Positions 50,758 through 64,000 are shown, numbered from the stretch's first letter. The stretch is DNA of 64,000 nucleotides from Rhopalosiphum padi (GCF_020882245.1 NC_083600.1:46037019-46101018); one strand, 5' to 3'. Program-made: numbers and translations. The notes: generated by a model not told the origin, from the sequence alone.

Positions 50758-53545
50758 TTCGAAATAATTTTAGATTATAAATTAAAGTTATATTTTGCAA
50801 CGAAAAATTGACGAAAAATTGTAAGAATCCGATATTTTTAACTCGCGTTGAGACATACTTTTGTTATTAGTTACCATCGGAATTTATAATGATATTAAAC
50901 GATACATTGATAAATATTTCAAATTATTGTGTCTTACAAATATTTGCAAATTTATGACAAAATTACTAAATAGTAACAAAAGAAAACAAAAAATATTTTT
51001 TACGAACAAATTTTAACAGTTCGAGTGATAATCTGTAATTATAATCGTTCATAACAGTGTTGGCAAATGTATCACATAATTTTCTATGACATTTACGTTG
51101 GAAATATTGTTAACCTGTGAAGTTGTGTAAGACTTCCTAAATAAGAATAATAAGATTGTACAAGGCTCTCTAATTGTACCTAACTATATAATTTTTATAT
51201 TATGAATTATCATTTATGATCTAAATTAGATCATCTAATGAATAATGACTTATTAGAAATAGAATATATAGAAATATCACTATATTCAGTATATTCTAAT
51301 ATCTGATTATAGAGTAATTACTCTATGTAACTAATGTAAATTTCATGTTATTCGTATCTTTATTATTTAAATATTTACCAATATTTACCATTCATCAAAA
51401 CGATCTATAGAGGATACTATAGAATGTAAGATTAATTAAAAATGATAGGTACATTTTAAACAAGTATTAAAAATTAATTTGTGTTCTATAAATAAAAATT
51501 GTGTACACTAGTGCAATCATGTTATTCTAATATTCACTGTCTTTTTTAAATTACATTTAACGAATATTAAAAGCCCCAAAAATTATATTGTCCCAGGCTA
51601 ATATTATCTAAGTGGCGGGCTCTGAGTCTTCGTTAAAAGATCTCTATGTAATGTTTAATTAAATACGAAAGATGGAGCATTCGTATTTTTCCTAGGGGGT
51701 ATATTCTGGAATTGTTAGATTTTATTAGAATTGGAAACAATGGAAACTTTTGCAGTATTATCGTATATAATTGCAGACCGAAGTTTTTTTGACAGGTCCA
51801 TAGTGGTTTAAGTAATGTTTTATACATACTACATTACTACGAACATTAATTTTTAAACTGGAGTGTTTATTGTTTATAACTTTATAAGTAATGTTCGTAA
51901 CCTGCAGAGACGAGCGTTGGTAAGTCTTTAGATACAGATATATATGGATATTCCAAGTGAGGCATTTATCCGACTTCAGACCTATTAGTCCTAATTATTT
52001 CAAATTCGAAAATTGTTATCGATATTTATAGAAAAAAATTAAATACAATTAATAAAATACGAAATGTTTAAAAATATAACTTAAAAAGCGACAAAATCTT
52101 TAAAAAAATTTATCATGCATAGAGAATAAGAAAGCAATATCATAAATGATATTTGGTAAGAAATTAAATTAGATACTTATTAAAATAGATTATGGTTATT
52201 CGTTTTTTAATTTTACAAATAAAACAAATTCGATTTTGTCAAAAAAAAGGTTGTGTGTACGATTTCTCGTAATTCTTTAATTTTATTTTTATATTACCTA
52301 ATTATTTTAAAAAATACATGGAATTTTCTATTTTGATCTTTTTAAATTAGGTATACCAATAGATTCAACAGTTTTTAACAGAAACCGAGAAACCACTCTC
52401 AAAGTTCAAGATCTAAGCATTTTTTCTATATTATGCAGTGGCGTATCCAGAAGGGGGCACATGGGCCAATCGTTCCAGCAGTTCCACGCTTTTCCGTCTT
52501 CATCAGTTCCTCATGATTACTTTGTGAATATATTTTGGTGCTATTTCCAAAACTATGTTTTAAATCTACCTGGGATCGATCGGTTACTGGCTAGTGTCAC
52601 GGAGGTGCATAGGCGGATAGGCCATTTTTGGCCTAGCAGAAATTTTAAAAAGGGCCCCATTACCGAAATAAGAAGGGGGGCCCACCGGGAAATGCCCGGT
52701 TTCCCGGTAGGCCTATCCGCCCATATGGAGGTCGTTAGGAATTTAGGATCCTGCATTAAATTTTATTATGAAGCAGCTCCTTTCGTCGAGTGCTTCTGGC
52801 CATTTATATTAAACTACTCATGGAATATCTAGATACTTCATCACAGGACATAGCCTATAGCCTATAATTGATGTGGCATTGCCGCATTGGGACCCCAACG
52901 TTAGGCATCGCCATCCACCTAGATTGTTGCGTCACTGGCCTGTGCGTTTAGTATTTAGTAATTATGTATTAACATTGATATCATAAAATCAATGGTATTA
53001 AGTTACTCTTTTTTAAAAAAAAGCTTATGGAAGTTTGAGCCAAATCAGGCAAACTATCACATCACAGCATCACGATCGCTCGTACAAGTTTTTATGTGCA
53101 GCGCCAAAGGAGTACCTATAGAGAATTGAGATTATGAACAATATTAACATCATTAGTGACTAGTGAGAAAACATTATTTATAAATGTTTATCGTATATGT
53201 TTATGCCGTTTATGGATAATATAAAATTATCCGACGGATTGATCGATGACAAAATTCAAACCAACGACAAACAAATTTAATTTAATTTTTTTTAATTATA
53301 AAATCAAAATTTCTTTTCTGGCAACACTGGTATACCGTTTCTTATTATCAATGAAATATTTGAAAACTCAAAATATCATTGTTTATTGATATCGTTGATA
53401 TTAAACTCATATAAGAATATAATATAGATGCTGTTTTGTATAAAAATCTGCGTCCTGTTACTATTTAGTATTTACTGTTGTCTGTTTAGTTTGAAATTTA
53501 TGGATTCACGTCGGATGTGTTAATAATCACTTCAAAAATTTAAAT
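50758..53545. other. Divergent intergenic region with a repeat insertion
   Basis: This region separates the starts of the DCN1-like gene and CDC16, so both promoters should lie near its two ends. The middle contains the GC-rich palindromic repeat described separately (52436-52950). No coding exon is evident. Confidence 0.45.
52436..52950. mobile_element. GC-rich palindromic repeat, likely transposon remnant
   Basis: The segment starts near GCAGTGGCGTATCCAGAAGG and is far richer in G/C than its flanks. A perfect 12-base inverted repeat is present: GGCGGATAGGCC (52612-52623) and GGCCTATCCGCC (52710-52721), enclosing further symmetric GGGCCC and CCGGGAAA/TTTCCCGG pieces. Open frames on both strands here are by-products of composition. 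The outer borders are uncertain. Confidence 0.55.
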
Positions 53546-56500
53546 ATGAAGCAGAGTAATAATCCTCATCTGGAAAAATGCAGAAAACTAGTTCGCACAC
53601 ATCTTGATTTGGTATTATTGTTTACTGACTTCCCATACAGTTATATTTTAAATAGTTAATATTATCTCATATATTTTTAGCAATTATTTTCATCTGCATT
53701 ATTTTGGGCTGATAAAGCAGCTACACTAAGTCATTTTGATCCAAGAGATGTGTATCAACTAGCTAGTTGCATGTTCTTGTTAAAACAATACCAGAGAGCA
53801 GTTGTACTGATAAAGAATAAAGGATTGGATAAAGTAAGAACAATCAAGTTAACTATTAAATAAATAATCATTTATAACTAATTTATTTTTAGAACTTTTA
53901 ATAACAATTTTTTTATTTTTAAGACTGATATGTTATGTTACTACATGGTCTTAAGATGTTTGGTAGAAGCCAAAGACTATACAGAAGCAGCTAATATTAT
54001 TAATTCAGAAATAAATCCTACATCATGTAATGTATCACTTCAACAACAAGATATGAAGTCTCATGATGGATTGACTCATTTTAATGTCAGTATACAATTA
54101 TAATAATCTTAATAACTAAGAATGAAAATTCAAACATAAGTAATTTTTTTAGGTTCAAAGTGCATTATTTTGTATTAAAGGAAAAATCTATGAAGCACTG
54201 GATAACAGAAATTTTGCTACAGATTGTTATAGAGAAGCTTTGAGAAATGATGTACATTGTTATGATGCATTTCAAGCTCTTATACAACATCAAATGTTGA
54301 CTTCATTTGAAGGTTAGTTGAGATTTATAAATTATAATTATCCATTTTTACATACTATATACTGTGAAGCTAGGCAGATTATACCAGACTAATTATGTAT
54401 TCTTATAAAAATTATAATTTATATACATTTGAGTACAACCAAAGCTAGCTACTATTACTTTGACTTTTTTATTTTAATTAATGCTATTGAAACTATTATC
54501 AATTATTATCATATGATCTTTAATTTTCATAAAAATAATATGGTCTAATTTAATATTTATAATTATAAATAATTATGAATTTACTTCAAATATAAATAAA
54601 GTTAATGTCTGTTAGATGATGTTATAGACTCTATAAATATTAGAACTTTATGAAGCTATTATATTGTTTATAATTTTACTGCATAATATTTAATAATAAA
54701 ATAGTTAATGTTTTAGTGCTGTCTTGATACCTACACATGGTTGTTAAAATAAAGAATAGGGCTGTCCAGTGTCAATAACATGGAACTAATTTAATAAGTT
54801 TTTTTTTTAAATAACTTAAAGCATACAGTTTATAATTTAGTTTTTTATCTATGGTCTAGAATTTTATTATTATATAGTTGTTTTCGAACTAGCTTCTCAA
54901 TCACTTTTTTCTTGGTCTATGTAGTTAATCAATGCTGATTTTGTAGATTTGAAAACAACTTTCCAGATATGGCATGGTTCTGGGTTTTAGCCATACATAA
55001 CATTTCAAATTTAGAATCATTACTAGTTACTTACATAATAATTAACACTATTATTATTACTTAATTGTTAGTTCTGAAGAAGGATTAACAAAACTACATG
55101 AGAGCAGACCAACAGCTATAAAATAGGTTGAATATACATTTGTGTTTTCTCTTGTTATTAGTATTGATGTTATTATAATTTATTATATCTAATATAACCT
55201 TTTTAGTTTTTACCTATATTTTATATATCTTATTACTTGTTTAATTTGTTGACTATTTATCTTAATTATCATATCCATTTATTTGTTTAATTTTACTAAT
55301 TTTATCTATACATTTGTCATGTTATCTAAAAATAAGTCGTTAAAAATTCCATCATGAATTCATTTTAATTTTATAATTTGATATTTTGATCATTTATGTA
55401 CATTTAAAGACCGTCAATTCTATAATATCAAACAATAAAAATAAAATTTGTTTTAAACTACAAATTATTTTGAAAATTAAAATAATAATATATTTATTTT
55501 ACAAACAAACAAACAAAATAATAATTAAAACAATACATTATAGCTACAGGATTGCAAGCGTATCCAATAAGCATAGGTATGCTTGTAGACGGATGAGCTG
55601 GGTAAGAAGTAAATGTTTGACCAGCTTCAACGTAATTATATTATTAAATTACTATAAATTATTATTTATTAATATTATAAGAAATCATATTGAATAGATC
55701 AAAACACTGAAAAACGAAAAATGGAAGAGAGCGACAAAGAATAGATCCAATACTATATTTCTGTGACTAAAATGGTTTTCTTAATTTTTAAAATTAAAAA
55801 ATTTCTTACATAGAATCATCTTAATGATGAACTCTTTATTTTAGTTTGGTTTAGTTAATTTACTATTTAAGTTTAACTTTTGAATAAATACAATAATTTA
55901 AAGCTGAATTCAATTTATTAAACTTTGAACTGTTGAAACTCTCCTCTAATATAAATGTATATAATATCATTAATATCTAATGGTTATGTTATTCAATATT
56001 ACTTTCAGAACAAATGTTAATTCAGTCATTACCATGGAGCAATCATCCAAATGATTGCATTACAAAACCTTTGTATGAAGTACTGTTAAAAAAATACCAA
56101 GAACCAAAATTAACTGGTCCGTTTTCACAATTTGATATACCTGTTGAATTAATAATGGATAATCTGGATATTCAAGAGGCTGAAGCTGAACGACATTACT
56201 ATGCTTGTGCATACAAAGATTGTTTTCAAATTACAGAAAGTATTTTGAAACAAGACCCATATCATCCTGACTGTTTACCTATACACATTGCTTGTTTAGT
56301 GGAATTGGAAAAATCAAACGGTATGGATATGAGATACAAATGTTGAATATTTAATTAATTTATCCTAAATTTTGGTTTTTTTTTAGAATTATTTTATTTA
56401 GCACATAAATTGGTGGATCTTCAACCTGATCAAGCAATTGCATGGTTTGCTGTTGGATGTTATTATTATCTCATAGGTATTTAATAGTTATTAGTTTATT

Positions 56501-58560
56501 AAATTAATTTATGAAACAATTGGTTTTATATTGTATTTAATTATAGGAAAACGTGATCAGAGTAGAAGATATTTAGGAAAAGCTACTAACCTTGATAACA
56601 CTTTTGGACCAGCTTGGTTAGCTTATGGTCATTCATTTGCCGTTGAAAATGAACATGACCAGGCAATGGCAGCTTATTTTAAAGCATCACAACTTTTGAA
56701 AGGGTTAATATTTTTTAAATTTTAATCATAAATAATACTTTTTTAACACAATATTATTACAAATTAATTTTTTTTATATGTTTATTTATAGATGTCATTT
56801 GCCTCTTCTATATATTGGTTTAGAGTGCTCATTGACAAATAACATTATTATGGCTCAAAAGTATTTAAAAGAAGCTTTGGAAATTGCTCCAAATGATCCA
56901 TTTGTGTTACATGAATTAGGAGTTATTGCTTTTCAAAGTCATAGGTATGTTAAATGTTTATATTTGTATTAATATGTATTTAAAGATGCTGCAAAGTTTA
57001 ATGAACTATAAATTATTTTTAAATATACATTGTTTATAACTTTTTAAGTTAGGGTAATGGTTGTTTAGTAACACCTTGCCAGAGTCTTATAACATTTATC
57101 AATAGTAAACCATAATAATTATTTATCAATAGTTATCAGTGTTGGTTTATCCTTAGTACACCACTCTGCTATAGCTATTTATAAGAGCCAAACAAATTAA
57201 TATTTGTAATTTGACCTCTTACTTATTTTTCATCTGTTATATTGGATTTCTATTAAAGCTCCTTAATCTCTTATTTTTTTTCAATGTTTAACAAAGAAAA
57301 TTTATTATATTATATAATTTATTATAAAATAAATAATTATGATAACTAAAACAAAATATTTCCCATATATTTTGATTATTAAATTCTAATGAAAACTGAA
57401 GTAGAAATTTTATATATTGATGAAGTAATATATTTATTTATGATGTTATATTTTTTATGAATGATAGTTCTCTTCTAGTCCAATGCATGCAAAATACTAC
57501 TTTATTATACAAAATTTACTGGCCAAGGGTAGGTGTTTCTGTATAAATTATTATAAGGTACATTTTAAACATAATTTGAAAGATGATTATATTATAGGAT
57601 GTAGAATTGTTGTAACATTCAATTAAACCAAATTGTATTAATTATTAAATTTACATTAATTAATATTTTTTTTTTGCACCATACTACTAAGAGTAATAGT
57701 ACAATTAGTATTATAAATTATATTATTTAAGTAATAAATGAATCATATTTTAAGGTATAAAGAAGCTGAATCAAAATTTCTTGAAGCGCTTGAAAGAATT
57801 AAACAGATAAAACAACCTATAATAGCTAATAAATGGGAATCACTATTTAATAATTTGGGACATGTTTATCGAAAAATGAAAAATTATGACAAAGCTCTTG
57901 AGTATCATAAACAAGTAAGACACATCACACAAAATTAAGTTGTTGATTTTTCACATTTTAATTTAAACTTTGATTGTTTTTTAGGCATTAGTTATATCTC
58001 CTATGAACACATCTACATTAACGTGTATTGGATTTGTTCAATCACTCAATACCAATTTTAGAGATGCTGTAGATACATTTCATAAAGCTTTAGGCCAAAA
58101 GCGAGAAGATACATTTAGTAGTACTATGTTAACATGTGTTTTGGATATTTGCATTGAAGATCCCCCTTTATTTAACGATTATTCAGATGAGGCAACTGAG
58201 TCATTGAAACTTGAACTAAGCAAAAAACTTCCAAAAACCAACAGATTATTAAAAATGAATGACGATAATGATGTTGTACTACCATTCAGGAACCCTAATT
58301 TAAGACTCTGGAATAGAAGGTTAAAAAAGAAAACTGAAGAAACAACCAATTTCCTTGATCTTATAGAAGATATCCCTCCCTCTCCTGACAGTCCTATAGA
58401 AGATACCAGTAGTAATACTAATATAGAAGAAACCAGTAGTACTCATGTAGGTGATACTAGTAGTGCAATGGTTATAGATTCAAGTTCTGCCGCAGATAAT
58501 TCTAGTGTTAATATGGACTTGTCAACAAATATGTCTGGAAATTCTGATAGTTTTAAGTAA
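53546..58560 (+). CDS. CDC16: CDC16/APC6, anaphase-promoting complex TPR subunit
   Basis: CDC16 is a tetratricopeptide-repeat scaffold subunit of the anaphase-promoting complex, the E3 ligase that targets securin and cyclin B. Ten exons are in phase: 53546-53611, 53681-53833, 53924-54085, 54153-54312, 56009-56320, 56387-56476, 56547-56703, 56792-56944, 57755-57914 and 57985-58560. The product is 662 residues (human 620). Landmarks are ALFWADKAATLSHFDPRDVY, KIYEALDNRNFATDCYREAL, AERHYYAC, LFYLAHKLVDL, WFAVGCYYYLIGK, a run almost identical to human (GPAWLAYGHSFAVENEHDQA), then GCHLPLLYIGLECSLTNN and NNLGHVYRKMKNYDKALEYH. The C-terminal tail is Ser/Thr/Asp-rich with repeated DTSS/ETSS units, plausibly phosphorylated and unlike the human tail. 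Intron 4 (about 1.7 kb) contains no gene. Confidence 0.95.
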
Positions 58561-59477
58561 TATTATTTAAAAAATTAAATGGATACATTCTTATATCTAT
58601 TCTTACCTTGAAAAATATTGAATTTTAAAGTATATATAATTTACTAAATATTTAATATTACAAAATAAATATAGATATAATTTTGATTACTGTTTGATTT
58701 ATTTTATTTTTACTAAATATAAATATAGACCAAGTAATGAAGGTGAAGTGATACTTTTTCATAATGAAGAATGTTCAATAAGTTTGGAAATAGTAATTAG
58801 ACTAGTAAATATAATAAAACTCATTTTTAAATTCTTTATATCATAAATTTATAGTAGGTAGTGAGTTTTCAAACTTTATTTAACATATGGTATTTAAAAC
58901 TAATATATATGTGCACTATAATTGCTTAACATATGTTATTGTTCTCATAGTTAAATTATTGTATACCTTTAGCTATCAAAGTTAATATTTTACGGCCAAC
59001 TTTAAGGCTAACTTAAATAGTTAAATGTAAAATAATAATCTTAAGACAATATTGGCACACCTACAAAATACCTTTATAATACTTTTAATGCTAATTATGC
59101 AGTATATTCATTTCTTCTGAAATGTTCATTCAATTATAAACTAGATGAAAGGTAAAGGGGTAAAGAGAAAACAACTCAATCAATTATAGTAAAAATAAAT
59201 AAACTATATTTCACAAAATTAAATAAGGATATCATGCATATAGTTTTTGTAATTAAATACAAAATTCAAGAATAGTAATATCAATGTGACAAATAAAAAG
59301 ATACTGTTGTTTGTAAAAACCTCAGTAATATTATAATCTTTTTGATTGCCCATCATAAAAAAAAAAAAAAAAATGAACACTAATTTAACAAATATTTTAA
59401 CAAAATTGTACTCTTAATACATAATAATAAATTTCTCAAAAACATAACAATAAAAATAAGAAGTTAATTTTTCATAT
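58561..59477. other. Convergent 3' intergenic region
   Basis: CDC16 and the CPEB gene end tail-to-tail, with 917 bases between stop codons. AATAAA at 58664-58669 is a likely CDC16 poly(A) signal. A poly-A run occurs at 59357-59373. No exon is seen. Confidence 0.5.
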
Positions 59478-62117
59478 TCATTGTTCCACTTCAAACCTAT
59501 AACAAATAAACATATTAGTAAACAAATTAAATATTAAATTCAAGCAATTTCCAAACTTACTGATTATGCGTGGGTGAAGAAAAACTGTTGTTGTTGGGAG
59601 ATGTAAATCTTGGTGGTGAACTTATGCTAGTTGGAGTGTGTTTAGAATTGCGCATCAATGGACGATGTGTACTTAATGTAGTACTTGTATGTTTCCAATT
59701 CCAACATCCACGGCAATAGTAACGATAGCACAATTGATCTCTACAGAAATATGGTCCAAGTTGAATATTACAAACACTACAAGCACTGTCTTCCAAGTAT
59801 GGATCAACCTGAATCTAAAAAAATTTAAATTAATAACATTTAACAAAAGTAAAATTAATTGTAATTAACTTACTATTTTACAAAACTTAGGAGTCTTAAC
59901 TTCTACAAATGATGCAGCCACAGCTTTAGTGTATGATTGGTAAGTACTGAAAGTTACTCTGCCTGAACCAATTGGATACTTATACTTGTCAGTATCAATT
60001 CCTATGAAATAAAAAAAAATATTAAAAACTACTGAAAATTGATTTTTTTAGTTCAAATAAATACCTGCATATGAAACGTTGCCAAACAAATCATCCATAA
60101 TTCTAAATAATCCTTGAGCATTCATCATACCATGCAAGGCACCTACAAATACTGTCCTGGTTGGGTCCAACTTTTGAGAAGGATGTTTAACACAATTACT
60201 GTCATTTATTAGCCATGGAATTACTTGCACTTCTTTGCCTTTCATTTTTCGAGACGATATTTTGAAATAATAGTTTCCATTTGACCCTTTGGTACAAGAT
60301 TCTAACAATTGTTTCACCATTTGATCAGATTGCATTATTACATAAACATAACCTTTCGGCTGATTTATGTTAGTTGATGTGCCAGGCCATTCAATTTTAA
60401 TAGATCCAAATTGACTAAAAGCTATAGTTAATCCATCTTCAGTTATGTCCCATGGTACACCTCCCAAAAATACTTTGCATGAATAATTTGGAGAACTATG
60501 TACAATTTTAGGAAGTTGACCACTCCAAGTAAATACTGGGTCTTTATGCAAGGCACCTAGAAAAAAAAAAATTAAATATGTATTTATAGGTAGGTACATC
60601 GACATGTTAATGCAAAACTTTCATTTATACATAAATTAAAAATACAATCTCATAATATACATAATTACATGAAATAAAAAAATAATATAGGTATTTACTT
60701 AAATACGGGCTTAATGAATATAAAATATAAGATTTAATACTTACTGTACACATTACGATTAAAAGTCCGATTTTCAACTTGGTTATTATTATTGCTATCA
60801 TTCTTTGGCCTAGTAGGTGACCAAAATGGAGGAGGAGATCTCTTCTCATAGACCGGAGACTGACCAGCAGCCGGAGAACCATATCGGGTGGGATATTGAC
60901 TTTGGTTAGCCAATAACGTACTTAGTAAATTCTGAGTTTGATGATGTATATTTTCACCAGCAGACAATCTCCCACTCGATATGCGTTGCATATTAGCTAA
61001 ATCTTGTTCGGTCAATGGAGACGAACCATAAGGATTAATATTAACTTGATTCTAAAAAAATAATAATAATTAGTTATAAATTAAAATATTAAATAAATAG
61101 TAAAAAAATATGTATAAACATACTATTAAATCAGCTACAGCTTCCGGGCTGTTTGATATATCCGAATCATCTGGAGTATTAGATCTAGACCCAAGCATGA
61201 GATGTGAAATAAGTGGATCGCTACCATCACTAAATGTAGGTGAAACACGATATTGTTGTTGCGGAATCTGATAACCACCGTAGGAGGCAAACGATAAATC
61301 CAATTTAGGTCGTCGCAAATTTTTACGCCCGATGTCCCCGACATCTTCAGATGGACTAACACTTCCAAAGTCTGTCATATTAGTCACACTTCGATCTGGA
61401 AGATATGGCAAATGGAGCGAGTTACGTCTTAAGTTTGCCAACTGCTCCTAATAAAAATGACAAATACGTAATTAGGTTTATTTAAAATTCAATAATTAAA
61501 TCACATAAAAAAAAAAACAATCAATAACGTACGTAAAAAAAAATATACATGGCAACGATTATTGTTAAAATCAATGTCAGAGAGTTTAATGAAATTACGT
61601 TAGCCATAGATGTGTGATATTATTTTATGTTCAAAAAAATATAAAAGTAATCAACTCACCTGTGCTGTATATTGTCGTGTTGAATAATTAGGAACAGATT
61701 GCCGACCAACCATTGAACTACGAAGTTTATTTATAGAAAAATATTCCGAAGAGTTCAACGAATCACCTAAAAATATAAAATGCGAATTAAAAAAAAAAAA
61801 TATTAAAAATTAAAAATAATGAAGCGGGTAGGTATACTTACCAGAATTCCTAGTTGGACTTAGGCTTTGTTCAGGTGAAGAAAAGAAACTATTGTAGTCT
61901 CTACTGCTTCTATCTTGACCCACGGAAGGAGAAGTAATTTCCGGCACGTCTTGGTTTTGAAAAATTGATCCCTAAAATTAATTAAGTTATTTTTAGCTTT
62001 CAAAAAAAAAAAAATAAAAAAATAATTTATAATTAAGTAAAATTAATTTGAATTTTTTTTTTAATTATCAGAAAAAATAAAATAAAATGAATAACTTACT
62101 CTTCTAAATGTAGACAT
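59478..62117 (-). CDS. orb: Cytoplasmic polyadenylation element-binding protein, CPEB1/orb type
   Basis: CPEB binds U-rich elements in mRNA 3' ends and controls poly(A) length and translation, classically in oocytes. Nine exons are in phase: 62100-62117, 61842-61971, 61660-61766, 61124-61447, 60745-61051, 60065-60556, 59874-60001, 59561-59814 and 59478-59496. The product is 592 residues. The first 295 residues are low-complexity, rich in Ser, Pro, Asn and Gln. RRM1 begins CKVFLGGVPWDITEDGL (from about 322). RRM2 begins near 430 with TRTVFVGALHGMMNA and continues YAGIDTDKYKYPIGSGRVTF. The C-terminal ZZ-type zinc domain has Cys 514, 517, 526, 531, 536 and 539 with His 544 and 552. KEVQVIPW and PLMRN are CPEB1-type features, so I favour CPEB1/orb over CPEB2-4/orb2. 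The first coding exon has just six codons. Confidence 0.93.
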
Positions 62118-62400
62118 GTTTGTAATTTGAAAATTTGAATAATAAATTAGAATATAGAGAATTAAGAATATATGGAATAAAGGAGATGAAAATAAAACCT
62201 AATTACGAATAATTAAAAACCGCGGGTCTTAAAATTGGTAAGACCGACTCGACACTCGGCGACGAACTAACTTGAATTTCTCGCGGGCACGGTCTATTCG
62301 AACTGTAAAATTACTGCGCAATGTTCGTGCGCAGCGCTTTGGGCGGCGGTCTCTGATTGGTTGACAACATTTCGTGTCGGCCAATCAGAAGGTATTACAG
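62118..62400 (-). promoter_or_regulatory. Promoter region of the CPEB gene with paired CCAAT boxes
   Basis: A CG-containing, less A/T-rich segment lies just upstream of the CPEB start. Within it TCTGATTGG (62352-62360) and CCAATCAGA (62381-62389) form a perfect 9-base inverted repeat and place one CCAAT box on each strand, 20 bases apart. GCGCAGCGC and GGGCGGCGG lie beside them. The CCAAT role (NF-Y) is known in general; its use here is inference. Confidence 0.55.
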
Positions 62401-64000
62401 AATACAATACACCTCTTTAATGTTTTTCTAGGATTATGCTACACCTCTTTGAAATTCCACGTACCTATTTAATTTTCTATATATATTTTATTTATAGAAA
62501 TATTTAATTTTTTCATGCGGTAAGTACACAATAATAAAAATTAATAAATACAAAACATCGCCGTTCACAACTTTACCATCTATATTTTTAAACGAAACAC
62601 AAAGATACTATAGGAATAGGCAAACCTGTATACCTACTACGTACTAGGTATTTACCTATATAATAGATATAGCAAATTATGGTCGTATACTTATATATAT
62701 TTACTCTGCGTCATCACGTAGGTATATATTTGAGTAAAAATTGTAATTGTAACAATAACCGCAAACATTGATATATAGGTGATATATATATTGCGGTGAT
62801 CAGGTCTTCGTAAAACTACAAATAATAAACTTTTACATTTTTAATAATTTATATTTTAGGAACGGAAGCTAAGTGTAGATATACTTGAATTCATATAGAT
62901 ATTATATTACATTGCCGTAAGTGTAACAGGGGGGTACAGACAACACCCCCCCTCTTCACTGAAAAGTAAAAACATTTTAGTGGTGAATATAGTTTATATT
63001 AGCTATATATAATTGTTTTAAAATAAGAATAATTTTATATTTTCTTTAAAACAGTAATTAAAATAAGATAAAATTTATCATTTTAATATATTATAAAATT
63101 TATATAAGTGTTCACAGAAGTATTGAAGTAGATCCAAAAGATGTCCTAAATAAATTTATTTTACAAGTCTTATATTTTTACACAAAAATGATGAGTGTTC
63201 ACTGTCCAGTATAGGTATATGTATATTAAAAGAATCTTGACCCCTGAAATTTGTTTGAAAACAAACTATGGCCTTATTAAATTCTATAATTTATATGTTA
63301 TACATCATACAAATTATACGTACCTATTTGTGATTTACAATTTACATAATAAAAGTATAATATACATTGACATGAATTATAAGCTAAGCACTTCCAGGTC
63401 CCCGTAAGTATATTTTATACCATATTCTTCTAATATATTATACACAAAAATAATTGTATAATACTTTTATTTGACATACGAAATGTCGCAATCATACATT
63501 TCTATGAACTATATATACATTGGTTGTTACAATAATTACTAATTATAGTATATACTTATTACAATTACTTATCAGCTACATAGTTATCATAATTTTTAAT
63601 ATATATATATATATATAATATTCAAATCATAAAGATATAATAAGTATTATAATAATATAATTATAACATATAAGCGGGACTTGGTAGTTGGTTAACTTAT
63701 TTGGAGGATCCGAAGCTCTGTAGGTTTTGTTTCTTCATATTATATAATCTTTATTTATATTATAGATAACTGCATGAATAAATATATTATTTAAAAAAAT
63801 AGAATTAATAGAAAACACTTAACCCGCATATGTATACATGCACAACTATATAGTTTTCATTTTACAAACATATAATATGGCAAATTAGCTTTTAGTAGAA
63901 CCACTAGAATCAAACTCTGTATTGTTATTACTACTAGTTACTACTATTGTTAGCTTTAATATAAAATACTGAATAGTTGAACTATTATATATTATCAAAT
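62401..64000. other. A/T-rich stretch at the right end
   Basis: No gene is recognisable. There are TA dinucleotide runs (for example 63598-63617), a G/C-rich patch near 62929-62951 (GGGGGG and CCCCCCC), and short frames without coding character. Confidence 0.45.

Noticed and set aside
52461..52832. Plus-strand frame of 123 codons and minus-strand frame of 67 codons
   Set aside because: Both fall in a GC-rich palindromic repeat, have no domain, and overlap on opposite strands.
55386..55697. Plus-strand frame of 103 codons in CDC16 intron 4
   Set aside because: Low-complexity A/T-rich product rich in Ile, Asn and Lys, no family resemblance; CDC16 exons 4 and 5 join perfectly without it.
1..64000. 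An operon, phage, CRISPR or other bacterial-type system
   Set aside because: All recognisable genes are split by spliceosomal introns and encode animal proteins; no direct-repeat array, ribosome binding sites or bacterial gene clusters are seen.

Overview
The window looks like AT-rich insect nuclear DNA. Long A/T runs separate split genes with GT-AG introns, and every protein I can name is a conserved animal housekeeping protein. Composition, short exons and the kinds of small repeats suggest a sap-feeding hemipteran such as an aphid, but that placement is inference. I see no bacterial genes, CRISPR, rRNA or convincing tRNA. Exon borders below were read by eye from splice sites, reading phase and remembered family sequences.

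Layout. 1-3319 (-): Zwilch (RZZ kinetochore complex), cut by the left edge. 4475-6412 (+): NUDCD2. 8497-10777 (+): mitochondrial glutamyl-tRNA synthetase. 10926-13689 (-): MIC26/MIC27-type MICOS subunit. 15898-19206 (+): TBRG4/FASTKD4, a mitochondrial RNA protein. 19271-20429 (-): an unnamed gene with a cysteine-peptidase-like pattern, possibly decayed. 22973-24832 (-): TMEM256, with a GC-AG intron. 25797-29102 (+): a short CEP295/Ana1-like centriole gene, followed at 31193-32277 by a second copy of its last two exons in the same phase. 33769-35370 (-): ZFAND5/6-type A20/AN1 protein, probably with noncoding 5' exons reaching a CpG-rich region at about 41.1-44.4 kb. 48285-50757 (-): DCN1-like protein. 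53546-58560 (+): CDC16/APC6. 59478-62117 (-): CPEB1/orb.

Most neighbours are tail-to-tail or head-to-head. The EARS2/MICOS and TBRG4/unnamed pairs have only 148 and 64 bases between stop codons. Four genes act in mitochondria or their membranes (EARS2, MICOS, TBRG4, probably TMEM256). Four serve mitosis or centrioles (Zwilch, NUDCD2, CEP295-like, CDC16). This is not an operon, and I see no evidence that the grouping is more than chance.

Mobile DNA is small and non-autonomous: a hAT-type MITE with an 8-bp target duplication (34303-34438), a foldback element between the two copies of the CEP295-like terminal exons (30498-30918), a MITE in a TMEM256 intron (23356-23533), and a GC-rich palindromic repeat near 52.4-52.95 kb. 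The most rewarding leads are the duplicated in-phase terminal exons, the unnamed peptidase-like gene, the GC-AG intron and the CpG-rich promoter block.
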